From Sandarakinorhabdus oryzae (GTDB taxonomy: Bacteria > Pseudomonadota > Alphaproteobacteria > Sphingomonadales > Sphingomonadaceae): 33,200 nt of DNA. The position numbers and the translations under genes are program-made. Shown here piece by piece: positions 16,525 to 24,783 of the stretch (its first letter is position 1; each line of letters begins with the position of its first letter). The stretch covers positions 1-33,200 of the forward strand of contig NZ_WNJP01000015.1 of the NCBI RefSeq assembly GCF_009733735.1. Direction: 5' to 3'. The notes beneath the pieces were generated by a model. That model saw only the letters and a list, made by a program, of their open reading frames with translations, was not told where the DNA came from and did no database searches.

Positions 16525-17219
16525 GCGGGATCAGTCGCCGTGATGTGCTGATGGGCGGCGCCCTCCTGGCCGGTGCCACAGGTGCGGCCGCGCTGATGCC
16601 GCGCAATCGCCTGGTGCTGATGCCGCAAGGCCATGAGCTTGAGAAGTTCGTGCCCGAAACGCTGGGCAGTTGGCACCACGTGCCCAGCCCCGGCATCGTC
16701 ATGCCGCGTACCGAGGGCAGCTTGTCGGCTAAGCTCTATGGCCAGGTGCTGAGCCGGGTCTATGTCTCCCAGACCCAGCTGCCGGTGATCCTGGTGATGG
16801 CCTATGGCCCGATCCAGAACGACCTGTTGCAGCTGCACCGCCCGGAAGTCTGCTACACGGCGGTCGGCTTTGCCGTATCGGGCACGACCCCGGCGCTGCT
16901 GCCCTTGCGGCCGGGCGTGGACCTGCCGATCCGCGAGCTTGTCGCCCAGTCGGAACAGCGCACCGAAACCATCACCTATTGGACCCGGATTGGCGATGAT
17001 CTGCCGACCAACGGCACCGAACAGCGCATCGCCAAGCTGAAACAGCAATGGGCTGGCTATATTTCCGATGGCATATTGGTGCGGCTGAGCTGCGCGGTGC
17101 CGCCGGAGCCAGGTGTGCGTGACCAGCTTGCGGCCTTTGCGCGCGAACTGGTGCAGGCGGTGCCGCTGGCGGATCGGCCGGCGCTGGTGGGGCGGCCAAT
17201 AGCCGCCAGGCTAGCCTGA
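16521..17219 (+). CDS. epsI: EpsI-family exosortase-associated protein
   Basis: A 232-residue exported protein of the EpsI family (DUF3485), which always accompanies exosortases in EPS loci; its exact activity is not established. The signature HRPEVCY lies at residues 106-112, preceded by VILVMAYG, and a conserved Trp (GSWH) follows the N-terminal segment. The N-terminus (MSGISRRDVLMGGALLAGAT) looks like a twin-arginine signal with RR directly before the hydrophobic core, which would mean export in folded form. The ATG at 16521 overlaps the exosortase stop; the longer frame upstream is a shadow of the exosortase gene. Confidence 0.9.
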   Translation: MSGISRRDVLMGGALLAGATGAAALMPRNRLVLMPQGHELEKFVPETLGSWHHVPSPGIVMPRTEGSLSAKLYGQVLSRVYVSQTQLPVILVMAYGPIQNDLLQLHRPEVCYTAVGFAVSGTTPALLPLRPGVDLPIRELVAQSEQRTETITYWTRIGDDLPTNGTEQRIAKLKQQWAGYISDGILVRLSCAVPPEPGVRDQLAAFARELVQAVPLADRPALVGRPIAARLA

Positions 17220-17239
17220 TGCGTGCTCGCCGGGCCTGG

Positions 17240-17497
17240 TCAGCCCTGCTTGAAGGGCTGAAGAACGCGCCAGATGAAACCGATGGTGGCGATGAACAGC
17301 GCCACGGCGCCCGCATGCATCACCACTTCGCCGGACTTCATCGCTTCGTTGCCGATGTAATTGGTCACCGCACAGCCGACCGCGGCCACCATATATTGCC
17401 AGAGATGATCACGGGCTTCACCCTGACTGCGCTGCAGAAACAGCACGATCAGGCCCGCGAAGGTCATCACCGTCAGCCAATCATATGGCGTTTCCAT
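17240..17497 (-). CDS. Small two- or three-helix membrane protein, possible exosortase accessory protein
   Basis: An 85-residue protein on the strand opposite to its neighbours. Hydrophobic segments lie at about residues 7-21 (WLTVMTFAGLIVLFL), 33-47 and 60-78 (VVMHAGAVALFIATIGFIW). A charged loop QRSQGEARDHLWQ separates the first two. The ATG at 17497 has a GGGAG ribosome site 7-8 bases upstream. It sits between epsI and the initiating sugar transferase. I believe similar small proteins accompany sphingomonad exosortase V loci and have been called accessory proteins, but I cannot verify that here and no function is known. The frame is convergent with epsI, with only 20 bases between the stops. 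Confidence 0.7.
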   Translation of the reverse strand: METPYDWLTVMTFAGLIVLFLQRSQGEARDHLWQYMVAAVGCAVTNYIGNEAMKSGEVVMHAGAVALFIATIGFIWRVLQPFKQG

Positions 17498-17604
17498 GCA
17501 CGCTACTCCCTCGGACCGACCTCTATAGCAATTCGCGGCAGGCTGACCAGACTATTTAGGACCGTGTGTGCCAATTCATCGGTACTGTTGATCGGGGCTG
17601 CGCC

Positions 17605-19071
17605 ATGAACAGCCAGAATCCGATCACGCCACCTGCCCCTGACGTTACAGCTGTTGCTGGCGGCCCCGGCGTCCCGCTCAGCCTGGCGATCCTGATCGTT
17701 CGGATGCTGGAATTCCTCGCGGTGGGCGGCAGCGGTCTGTGGCTGATCGCGTCGGCGCCGACGGATCTGGGCTTTAACGACGAGCTTTATGCCCGCATCA
17801 CCCTGATCGCCAGCCTGGCCTTTGCCGTGCTGGCCGAAAGCCTGGGCAGCTACGATATCGAAGCGCAATTCTCGCTGCGGCTGGGCTGGCGGCGGGTGCT
17901 GATGGCCTGGACGATGGCCGCCCTGTTCCTGATCACCATGGGCTTCCTGCTGAAATCGTCGGAAAACGTGTCGCGCGCCTGGGCGATCAGCTGGTTTGCC
18001 ACCGGCGGCGTCGCGCTGCTGTTCACCCGCGTGGTCACCACCATGTGGGTACGCCGCCTCAAGCAACGTGGCACCTTCAATGAACGCGTCGCCATCTTCG
18101 GTGCCGGACCGCAGGGCGTGCGCTTTGCCGAATATGTGCAGGCGCACGATCGGCTGACCATCACCCTGGTCGGCATCTTTGATGATCGCCGGCCCGATCG
18201 GTTGCCAACCGAAGCCGCGGGCGTGCCGGTGCTGGGCAATCTTTCCACGCTGATTGGCATGATCCGCGATGGCCTGATCGATCAGGTGGTGGTGGCGCTG
18301 CCCTGGGCCGCCGAACGCCGCCTGCAAGACGTGATGGCGCGGCTGGTGCTGACGCCGGTGAAGGTGCGGCTGGCGCCTGACCTCGTATCCTTCACCTTCG
18401 CGCACCGGCCGGTCGTCATCCTGGGCGACGTGCCGGTGATGACCCTGTTCGAACGGCCGATCTCCGGCCTGTCGGGCATTGCCAAGACGATCGAAGACAA
18501 ATTGCTGGCGGCGCTGATCCTGGTGGCGGTGTCGCCGATCATGCTGCTGGCGGCGCTGGCCGTGCGGCTGGACTCGTCGGGCCCGATCCTGTTCCGCCAA
18601 CCGCGCGAAGGTTTCAACAACAGCACCTTCCGCTGCTTCAAGTTCCGCACGATGTATCACGACCAGCTGGAGTACAAGAACATCAACCAGGCCAGCCGTG
18701 ATGATCCGCGCATCACCCGGGTCGGCCGGTTCCTGCGGCGCACCAGCATCGATGAACTGCCGCAGCTGTTCAACGTGCTGATGGGTGACATGTCACTGGT
18801 CGGGCCACGCCCGCACGCCGCCTCCACCCGGGCCGGCGGTCGGCTGTTTTCCGATGTGGTGCAAAGCTATGCCGCACGTCACAAGGTGAAGCCGGGCATC
18901 ACTGGCTGGGCGCAGGTGCGCGGCTGGCGCGGCGAGACCGACACCGAAGAGAAGCTGATCAAGCGGATCGAGCACGACCTCTATTACATCGAGAACTGGT
19001 CGATCTGGCTCGATCTCTACATTCTGGTGCGCACTGTCGGTGCCGTTCTGCTGCCCAGGAACGCCTTCTGA
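17605..19071 (+). CDS. Undecaprenyl-phosphate sugar phosphotransferase (WbaP/WcaJ/GumD type)
   Basis: Initiates EPS repeat-unit synthesis by moving a sugar-1-phosphate to undecaprenyl phosphate at the inner membrane. The 488-residue protein has about four N-terminal transmembrane helices and a CoA_binding_3-like Rossmann region (VAIFGAGPQGVRFAEY, then VGIFDDRRPDR). The catalytic C-terminal domain begins at IEDKLLAALILVAVSP. Diagnostic motifs there are FRCFKFRTMY, SIDELPQLFNVLMGDMS, LVGPRPHA and KPGITGWAQVRGWRG. The ATG at 17605 is used; an in-frame upstream codon at 17566 adds 13 unconvincing residues. Donor sugar is probably glucose, by family. It is the last gene of the EPS block before the 3-HP genes. 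Confidence 0.94.
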   Translation: MNSQNPITPPAPDVTAVAGGPGVPLSLAILIVRMLEFLAVGGSGLWLIASAPTDLGFNDELYARITLIASLAFAVLAESLGSYDIEAQFSLRLGWRRVLMAWTMAALFLITMGFLLKSSENVSRAWAISWFATGGVALLFTRVVTTMWVRRLKQRGTFNERVAIFGAGPQGVRFAEYVQAHDRLTITLVGIFDDRRPDRLPTEAAGVPVLGNLSTLIGMIRDGLIDQVVVALPWAAERRLQDVMARLVLTPVKVRLAPDLVSFTFAHRPVVILGDVPVMTLFERPISGLSGIAKTIEDKLLAALILVAVSPIMLLAALAVRLDSSGPILFRQPREGFNNSTFRCFKFRTMYHDQLEYKNINQASRDDPRITRVGRFLRRTSIDELPQLFNVLMGDMSLVGPRPHAASTRAGGRLFSDVVQSYAARHKVKPGITGWAQVRGWRGETDTEEKLIKRIEHDLYYIENWSIWLDLYILVRTVGAVLLPRNAF

Positions 19072-19153
19072 ACCCGCTTGGCCGATGCCTGCGCACGGCT
19101 GGTCGTGACGCGGTGTCGCGCAAACCGGACAGAATGTCGCATGCGAAGCAAAA

Positions 19154-19183
19154 TTGCCGTTGGCGTCTTGGCAGAGACATAAT
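19154..19183 (+). promoter_or_regulatory. Candidate sigma70-type promoter for pcs-mcr
   Basis: TTGCCG (19154-19159) and CATAAT (19178-19183) are separated by 18 bases, matching the consensus at 4 of 6 and 5 of 6 positions. This would start transcription near 19190 and leave a leader of about 80 bases before pcs. It is the best-looking promoter in the 198-base gap after the sugar transferase gene. The call is by eye only. Confidence 0.45.
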
Positions 19184-19215
19184 CTTTCCCTAAGCGCTGC
19201 CTTCATCAAAGTTTC

Positions 19216-19265
19216 CTGTCTGCTGGCCGGCCCTTGCCGAGCCAGCGGCAATGTTGGGCAGACAG
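19216..19265 (+). promoter_or_regulatory. Inverted-repeat leader immediately before pcs
   Basis: CTGTCTGC (19216-19223) and GCAGACAG (19258-19265) are perfect 8-base complements enclosing 34 bases. Inside them, TTGCCG (19234-19239) pairs with CGGCAA (19246-19251), and GCTGGC (19222-19227) can alternatively pair with GCCAGC (19241-19246). The 3' arm ends four bases before the pcs ATG and covers the place where the ribosome site should be, so folding could limit translation. It may be a regulatory leader or simply an operator. It matches no riboswitch class that I recognise. Confidence 0.4.
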
Positions 19266-19269
19266 AGCG

Positions 19270-22200
19270 ATGTACGATCCCGCCGCCGCTTCGCGTGCGC
19301 CTGTTCCGATCCCCGGTGTCAACCCGGTGCGCACCCGTGCCGACTGGGATGCTATGCGCGCCGCCGTGCTGGCCGATCCCGGCGCGTTCCACGGCGATAT
19401 CGCGGCGCGCAACCTGCACTGGCTGGTGGCTGTCGATGGCCGCACGGCGTGGCTGAGCCGCGATGCGCAGGGCCGCTGGAGCGGCTGGGACGCTGACACC
19501 GCTGCCCCGGTGACGGCCGACCTGCCCGCCGATTTTGCGCCCTGGACCCGCGCCTTCAATGCCGATGACGCGCCCAATTTCCGCTGGTTCGAAGGCGGCC
19601 GCACCAATGCTGCCTTCAACGAGCTTGATCGCCACGTGCTGGCCGGCCACGGCGCTGAAACCGCCTTCATCTTCGAAGGCGACCGTTGGGACCTGGCCGC
19701 CAATAATGGTCGCGGCGCCCCGGTTGATTGCGTGTCGGTCTCGCGCCGCCAACTGCTGCTCGAAGCCGCCAAGTGCGCGATTGCCTTGCAGAAGCTCGGC
19801 CTGAAGGCCGGCGACCGCATCGCGCTCAACATGCCCAACATCCCGGCCCAGCTCTACTGGACGGAAGCGGCCAAGCGCATCGGTGTCATCTACACGCCGG
19901 TCTTCGGCGGCTTTTCCGACAAGACATTGTCGGATCGCATCCACGATGCCGGCGCGCGCATCGTCATCACCGCCGACGGTGGCTATCGCAACGCCCAGAT
20001 CGTGCCGTTCAAGACGGCCTATACCGACCCGGCGCTCGACAATTATGTGCCGGTCAATGTCGCGCTGCGTTTGCTCACTGATCGTCTGGGCGGCGAAGAC
20101 CTTGGCTTGTCTGACGCCACCCGCACGGCCATGTCCGGCATCGTCACGGCGGCGCTGAAGGGCGAAGTCACTGTCGAGCGCGGCGACGTCATGCGCGGGC
20201 TGGGCCGGGCGCTGGCGGAACTGGGCAAGGACGGCCTGGTTGATGCCGCGCAATCCGCCCGCATCCGCATCGCCATCGCCGAGGCACTGGTCAGCACGCC
20301 GCCGCGCGTGGAGGCGGTGATTGTCGCCAATCACACCCATGTGCCCGATCTGGTCTGGCGTGACCGCGATCTGTGGAGCCATGACCTGACCAACGCCGCG
20401 CTGGCTGATATTCTCACCGCCGCGGGCCTGCCCGATGAGGCGGCGCTGCACGCGCTGGACGATGAAGCCTTCGTGGCCGCGATCTGGAAAGCGTCGAAGC
20501 CGCTGCCGGTCGATGCCGAATATCCGTTGTTCTTCATCTACACCTCGGGTTCGACCGGCAAGCCGAAAGGCGTCGTCCATGTCCATGGCGGCTATGCCAG
20601 CGGCATCATGGAGACGATGAAGGTCGCGTTTGACGCGCGTCCGGGCGACACCATCTTCGTTGTCGCCGATCCGGGCTGGATCACCGGCCAGAGCTACATG
20701 ATTGCCGCCGCGCTGCTGAGCCGAGTCACCACCGTGCTGGCCGAAGGCTCGCCGGTGTTCCCGCATGCCGGGCGCTTTGCCGCGATGATCGAGAACCACG
20801 GCGTCACCATCTTCAAGGCGGGCGTGACCTTCCTGAAGGCGGTGATGACCGATCCGCAGAACCTCACCGACATCAAGGCCTATGACCTGTCGAAGCTGCG
20901 GGTCGCCACCTTCTGCGCCGAGCCCTGCTCCCCGCCGGTGCAGGATTTCGGCATGAAGAACATCACGCCGCAATATATCAACAGCTATTGGGCGACCGAG
21001 CATGGCGGCATCGCCTGGACGCATTTCTATGGCAATGGCGATTTCCCGTTGGCGGCCGATGCCCGCACCTTCCCGCTGCCGTGGATCGTGGGCGACGTGT
21101 GGGTGGAAGACGAAGCCGGCGACAGGCAAGCGACCGCGCTGCTGACCCGCGAGGGCAGCGACGGCGTGATGTGGCGCAAGGCCGGCAAGGGCGAGAAGGG
21201 CGAGATCATCATCGCCGCGCCCTATCCCTATCTGGCGCGCACCGTCTGGGGCGATCCGGAGAATTTCCGCGTGGAAGATGGCGTGGTTGCCTCTGGCTGG
21301 GCGGGCGACTCGGTGCGCTGGCGCGATGGTTATTGGAGCCGCTGGCAGGGCGTGTGGGCCTATACCCAGGGCGATTTCGCCGTGCAGGGCGATGATGACG
21401 GCTTCTCGCTGCATGGCCGCTCGGATGACGTGATCAACGTCTCCGGCCACCGCATGGGCACCGAGGAGATCGAAGGCGCCATCCTGCGCGACAAGGCGCT
21501 GAACCCGGAAAGCCCGGTCGGCAATGTGCTCGTCGTTGGCGCGCCGCACCGCGAGAAGGGGTTGACGCCGCTCGCCTTCATCACGCCGGCCCCCGGCCAG
21601 ATCATCACCCGTGATGACGAGCGTCGCTTGGCTGATCTGGTGCGTAACGAAAAGGGCGCCGTGGCCGTGCCGGGCGATTTCATCACGGTGAGCCAGTTCC
21701 CCGAAACCCGCAGCGGCAAATATATGCGCCGCATGGTGCGGGCGCTGGTGGAAGGCACGCCCATTGGCGACGTCACCACGCTGAAGAACCCGGAAAGCCT
21801 GGACGAGCTGAAGCGCGCCATCACCAAATGGGAGCGCAAGCAGCGCCTGTCGGAAGACCAGGATATCTTCGACCGCTATCGCTATTTCCGTATTCAATAC
21901 AACACGGTCGCGCCGGGCAAGAAGGTGGCGACGGTGTTCATCACCAACCCGCCGGTGAACGCGCTCAACGAACGCGCCATCGATGAACTGGTGATCGTCG
22001 TCGAGCATCTGTCGCGCCGTGACGATGTGGCCGCCGTGGTGTTCACCGGTGACGGCACCGCCAGCTTCGTCGCCGGCGCCGACATTCGCCAGTTCCTTGA
22101 AGAAATCCACACCGTCGAGGAAGCCCGCGTGCTGCCGGCCAACGCCCAGCTGGCGTTCGGCAAGATCGAGCAGATGGGCAAGCCCTGCGTGGCGGCCATC

Positions 22201-24783
22201 CAGGGCGTGGCGCTGGGCGGCGGCATGGAGTTCGCACTGGCCTGCCATTATCGCGTGGCGGAATCGCACGCACGCTTCGGCCAGCCTGAAATCCGCCTGC
22301 GCCTGTTGCCCGGCTATGGCGGCACCCAGCGCCTGCCGCGCCTGCTCACCGATCGGCGCGGGCCAGAGGGGATGCTCGACGCGCTCGATCTGATCCTGGG
22401 TGGCCGCAGCGTCGAAGCGTCGGCCGCGCTCGAGATGGGCGCCATCGATGCCATCGCCGATGGCTCAAATGACGCGCTCAGCCTCGCCCACGCCGCCGTG
22501 CGTGAGTTCGTCCGGCTCGGCGACACCAGCCATCTCGGCCGCGCCTGGGCCGAACGCCGCAAGGCCGCCAAGAGCGCGTGGCAACATGAAGGCCATGTCG
22601 ATCTTGATGCCGCGCTGAGCGATGCGTTCGTCCAGCGCATCCTGAAGCAGCTGGAATGGGCCGGCCGCGGCAAGGCTGGCGAGCGCGCCATCGACGCGAT
22701 CCGCACCGGCTGGAACCAGGGCATGGCCGCCGGCCTCGCCCGCGAAGCCGAATTGTTCGCGCAGGCCGTGGTCGACCCCGATGGCGGCAAGACCGGCATC
22801 CGCCTGTTCATGGACAAAAAGGCGCCGCCGCTGCCCGTCCGCCGCGACGGCGTCCATGTCGAAGCCGAATTCGACGCCAAGGCCCAGCGCCTGGAAGCGG
22901 CCGGCGACCTGCTGCCGGTCGGCGCGCCCTTCTTCCCCGGCATCACCCCGATCCCCGGCCATCAATATGGCTTCGGCATTGCGCGCAGCCCGGATACCGG
23001 CGCGCCGCAGTTCGGCCCGCCAGCGACCCACGAAAAGCAGCTGATCGTGCCGACGCCGCAGCCGGAGCCGAACGAGGCCTTGGTCTACATGCTCAGCTCG
23101 GAGGTCAACTTCAACGATATCTGGGCGTTGACCGGCATCCCCGTCTCCCCGTTCGACAATCACGAGGAGGATGTGCAGCTCACCGGCTCCGGCGGCCTCG
23201 CGCTGGTCGCGGCGCTGGGCAGCGAAGTGCGCGGGCAGGGCCGCCTCAAGGTCGGTGATATGGTGGCGGTCTATTCCGGCACCTCCGATCTCCTGTCCCC
23301 GCAGGCCGGGCGCGATCCGATGTATGCCGATTTCGCCATCCAGGGTTATGAGACCAAGTCGGGCAGCCACGCCCAGTTCCTCACCGTGCAGGCGCCGCAG
23401 TTGCACCCGGTGCCCGGCGATCTGACGCTGGAACAGGCAGGCAGCTACATTCTCAACCTCGGCACCATCTGGCGCTGCCTCTACACCACGCTGGAAATCG
23501 TTGGCGGCAAGACCATCTTCATCGAAGGCAGCGCCACCGGCACCGGCCTTGATGCGCTGAAATCGGCCAAGGCCAGCGGCCTCGCCGTGACCGGCCTGGT
23601 TTCCAGCCCGGCGCGTGCCGAATTCGTGAAGTCGAAGGGCGCCGTCGGCGCGCTCGACCGCACCGATCCGCGCTTCAAGTCGCTGTTCACGCCGGTGCCC
23701 GATGGCAGCAAGGCCGACTGGGCGGCGTGGGAAGCCGCAGGCGAGGCGCTGGTGGCCGAATACAAGGCCATCAATGGTGGCAAGCTGGCGGATTATGCCG
23801 TCTCTCACGCCGGCGAAACCGCCTTCCCGCGCTCGTTCCAGCTGCTGGGCGACGGCGGCGTGCTCGCTTTCTACGGCGCCTCGTCGGGCTATCACCTCAG
23901 CTTCATGGGCAAGAAGGGCGGCTCCGACCCCGTCTCCATGCTGGCGAAAGCGGGTGCGCGCGGCGGTGAGGCGGTGCTGATCTTCTATGGCCCGGGCACC
24001 ACCCAATTGGCCGACGAGACCGGCCTGGAGATGATCGAGGCCGCCCGCGGCTTGGGCTGCCGCATCGTTGTCGTCACCAACACCGATGGCCAACGCGAGT
24101 TCATCCTCAGCCTCGGCTTTGAAGACGCGGTGGCCGGCGTCGTCTCCCTCGAAGGCATCAAGCGGCGGGAGGGCGCCAATTTCGATTGGCCCGATACCAT
24201 GCCGCGGCTTCCGGTCGCCCGCGAGGATATCGAGAATTTCCGCGAGGCCGTGCGCCAGTTCCAGGACAAGACGCTGAAGCCGTTCGGCAACGCCGTCGGC
24301 AAGCTGCTGCGTTCGCCCGACAATCCGCGCGGCAACCCGGATATCGTGCTGGAACGTGCCGGGCAGGACACGCTGGGCGTGACGACGGCACTGGTGAAGC
24401 CGTTCACCGGCCGCGTGGTCTATTGTGAAGACATGGCCGGCCAGCGCTACAATTTCTACGCCCCGCAGGTGTGGACCCGCCAGCGCCGCATCATCATGCC
24501 GATGGCGGAAATCCGCGGCACCCACCTGTGCAACGCCTACGAAGTCACCCGTATGAACGACATGATCGCGGCCGGCATCCTGGATGTGACCGAGCCAACG
24601 GTGGTGCCGTGGGAGGGCCTGCCGGAGGCGCACCAGAGCATGTGGGACAACCGCCACACCGGCGCGACCTATATCGTCAACCACGCGCTGCCGGCGATGG
24701 GTTTGCGCGGCAAGGATGAACTCTACGAAGCGTGGGCGTCCCTTGGGGCGTCGTTGAGCGCAGACAAGGGGCAGGGGGAATGA
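19270..24783 (+). CDS. pcs: Propionyl-CoA synthase (3-HP-CoA ligase/dehydratase/acrylyl-CoA reductase)
   Basis: A trifunctional cytoplasmic enzyme of 1837 residues, close to the 1822 of Chloroflexus. It converts 3-hydroxypropionate + CoA + ATP + NADPH to propionyl-CoA. Domain 1 (about 70-860) is an acetyl-CoA-synthetase-type ligase: TSGSTGKPKG at 425-434, WATEHGG, GRSDDVINVSGHRMG, and the modifiable Lys817 in TRSGKYMRR. Domain 2 (about 875-1150) is a crotonase with AGADIRQF and both catalytic glutamates, Glu987 (LGGGMEFAL) and Glu1007 (FGQPEIRLR). Domain 3 (about 1255-1837) is an MDR-type enoyl-CoA reductase related to crotonyl-CoA carboxylase/reductase: EVNFNDIWAL at 1278-1287 and the NADPH motif EGSATGTGL at 1419-1427. 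All active-site motifs are intact. The ATG at 19270 is preferred over a TTG at 19234, which lies inside the leader stem. It overlaps mcr by ATGA. Confidence 0.96.
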   Translation: MYDPAAASRAPVPIPGVNPVRTRADWDAMRAAVLADPGAFHGDIAARNLHWLVAVDGRTAWLSRDAQGRWSGWDADTAAPVTADLPADFAPWTRAFNADDAPNFRWFEGGRTNAAFNELDRHVLAGHGAETAFIFEGDRWDLAANNGRGAPVDCVSVSRRQLLLEAAKCAIALQKLGLKAGDRIALNMPNIPAQLYWTEAAKRIGVIYTPVFGGFSDKTLSDRIHDAGARIVITADGGYRNAQIVPFKTAYTDPALDNYVPVNVALRLLTDRLGGEDLGLSDATRTAMSGIVTAALKGEVTVERGDVMRGLGRALAELGKDGLVDAAQSARIRIAIAEALVSTPPRVEAVIVANHTHVPDLVWRDRDLWSHDLTNAALADILTAAGLPDEAALHALDDEAFVAAIWKASKPLPVDAEYPLFFIYTSGSTGKPKGVVHVHGGYASGIMETMKVAFDARPGDTIFVVADPGWITGQSYMIAAALLSRVTTVLAEGSPVFPHAGRFAAMIENHGVTIFKAGVTFLKAVMTDPQNLTDIKAYDLSKLRVATFCAEPCSPPVQDFGMKNITPQYINSYWATEHGGIAWTHFYGNGDFPLAADARTFPLPWIVGDVWVEDEAGDRQATALLTREGSDGVMWRKAGKGEKGEIIIAAPYPYLARTVWGDPENFRVEDGVVASGWAGDSVRWRDGYWSRWQGVWAYTQGDFAVQGDDDGFSLHGRSDDVINVSGHRMGTEEIEGAILRDKALNPESPVGNVLVVGAPHREKGLTPLAFITPAPGQIITRDDERRLADLVRNEKGAVAVPGDFITVSQFPETRSGKYMRRMVRALVEGTPIGDVTTLKNPESLDELKRAITKWERKQRLSEDQDIFDRYRYFRIQYNTVAPGKKVATVFITNPPVNALNERAIDELVIVVEHLSRRDDVAAVVFTGDGTASFVAGADIRQFLEEIHTVEEARVLPANAQLAFGKIEQMGKPCVAAIQGVALGGGMEFALACHYRVAESHARFGQPEIRLRLLPGYGGTQRLPRLLTDRRGPEGMLDALDLILGGRSVEASAALEMGAIDAIADGSNDALSLAHAAVREFVRLGDTSHLGRAWAERRKAAKSAWQHEGHVDLDAALSDAFVQRILKQLEWAGRGKAGERAIDAIRTGWNQGMAAGLAREAELFAQAVVDPDGGKTGIRLFMDKKAPPLPVRRDGVHVEAEFDAKAQRLEAAGDLLPVGAPFFPGITPIPGHQYGFGIARSPDTGAPQFGPPATHEKQLIVPTPQPEPNEALVYMLSSEVNFNDIWALTGIPVSPFDNHEEDVQLTGSGGLALVAALGSEVRGQGRLKVGDMVAVYSGTSDLLSPQAGRDPMYADFAIQGYETKSGSHAQFLTVQAPQLHPVPGDLTLEQAGSYILNLGTIWRCLYTTLEIVGGKTIFIEGSATGTGLDALKSAKASGLAVTGLVSSPARAEFVKSKGAVGALDRTDPRFKSLFTPVPDGSKADWAAWEAAGEALVAEYKAINGGKLADYAVSHAGETAFPRSFQLLGDGGVLAFYGASSGYHLSFMGKKGGSDPVSMLAKAGARGGEAVLIFYGPGTTQLADETGLEMIEAARGLGCRIVVVTNTDGQREFILSLGFEDAVAGVVSLEGIKRREGANFDWPDTMPRLPVAREDIENFREAVRQFQDKTLKPFGNAVGKLLRSPDNPRGNPDIVLERAGQDTLGVTTALVKPFTGRVVYCEDMAGQRYNFYAPQVWTRQRRIIMPMAEIRGTHLCNAYEVTRMNDMIAAGILDVTEPTVVPWEGLPEAHQSMWDNRHTGATYIVNHALPAMGLRGKDELYEAWASLGASLSADKGQGE

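Noticed and set aside
18793-22269. 1158-codon open frame on the minus strand opposite the sugar transferase and pcs genes
   Set aside because: Its composition is His/Arg/Gly/Gln-rich with no domain motif, and it mirrors the codon bias of two certain genes on the plus strand. Long antisense frames are expected in GC-rich coding DNA.
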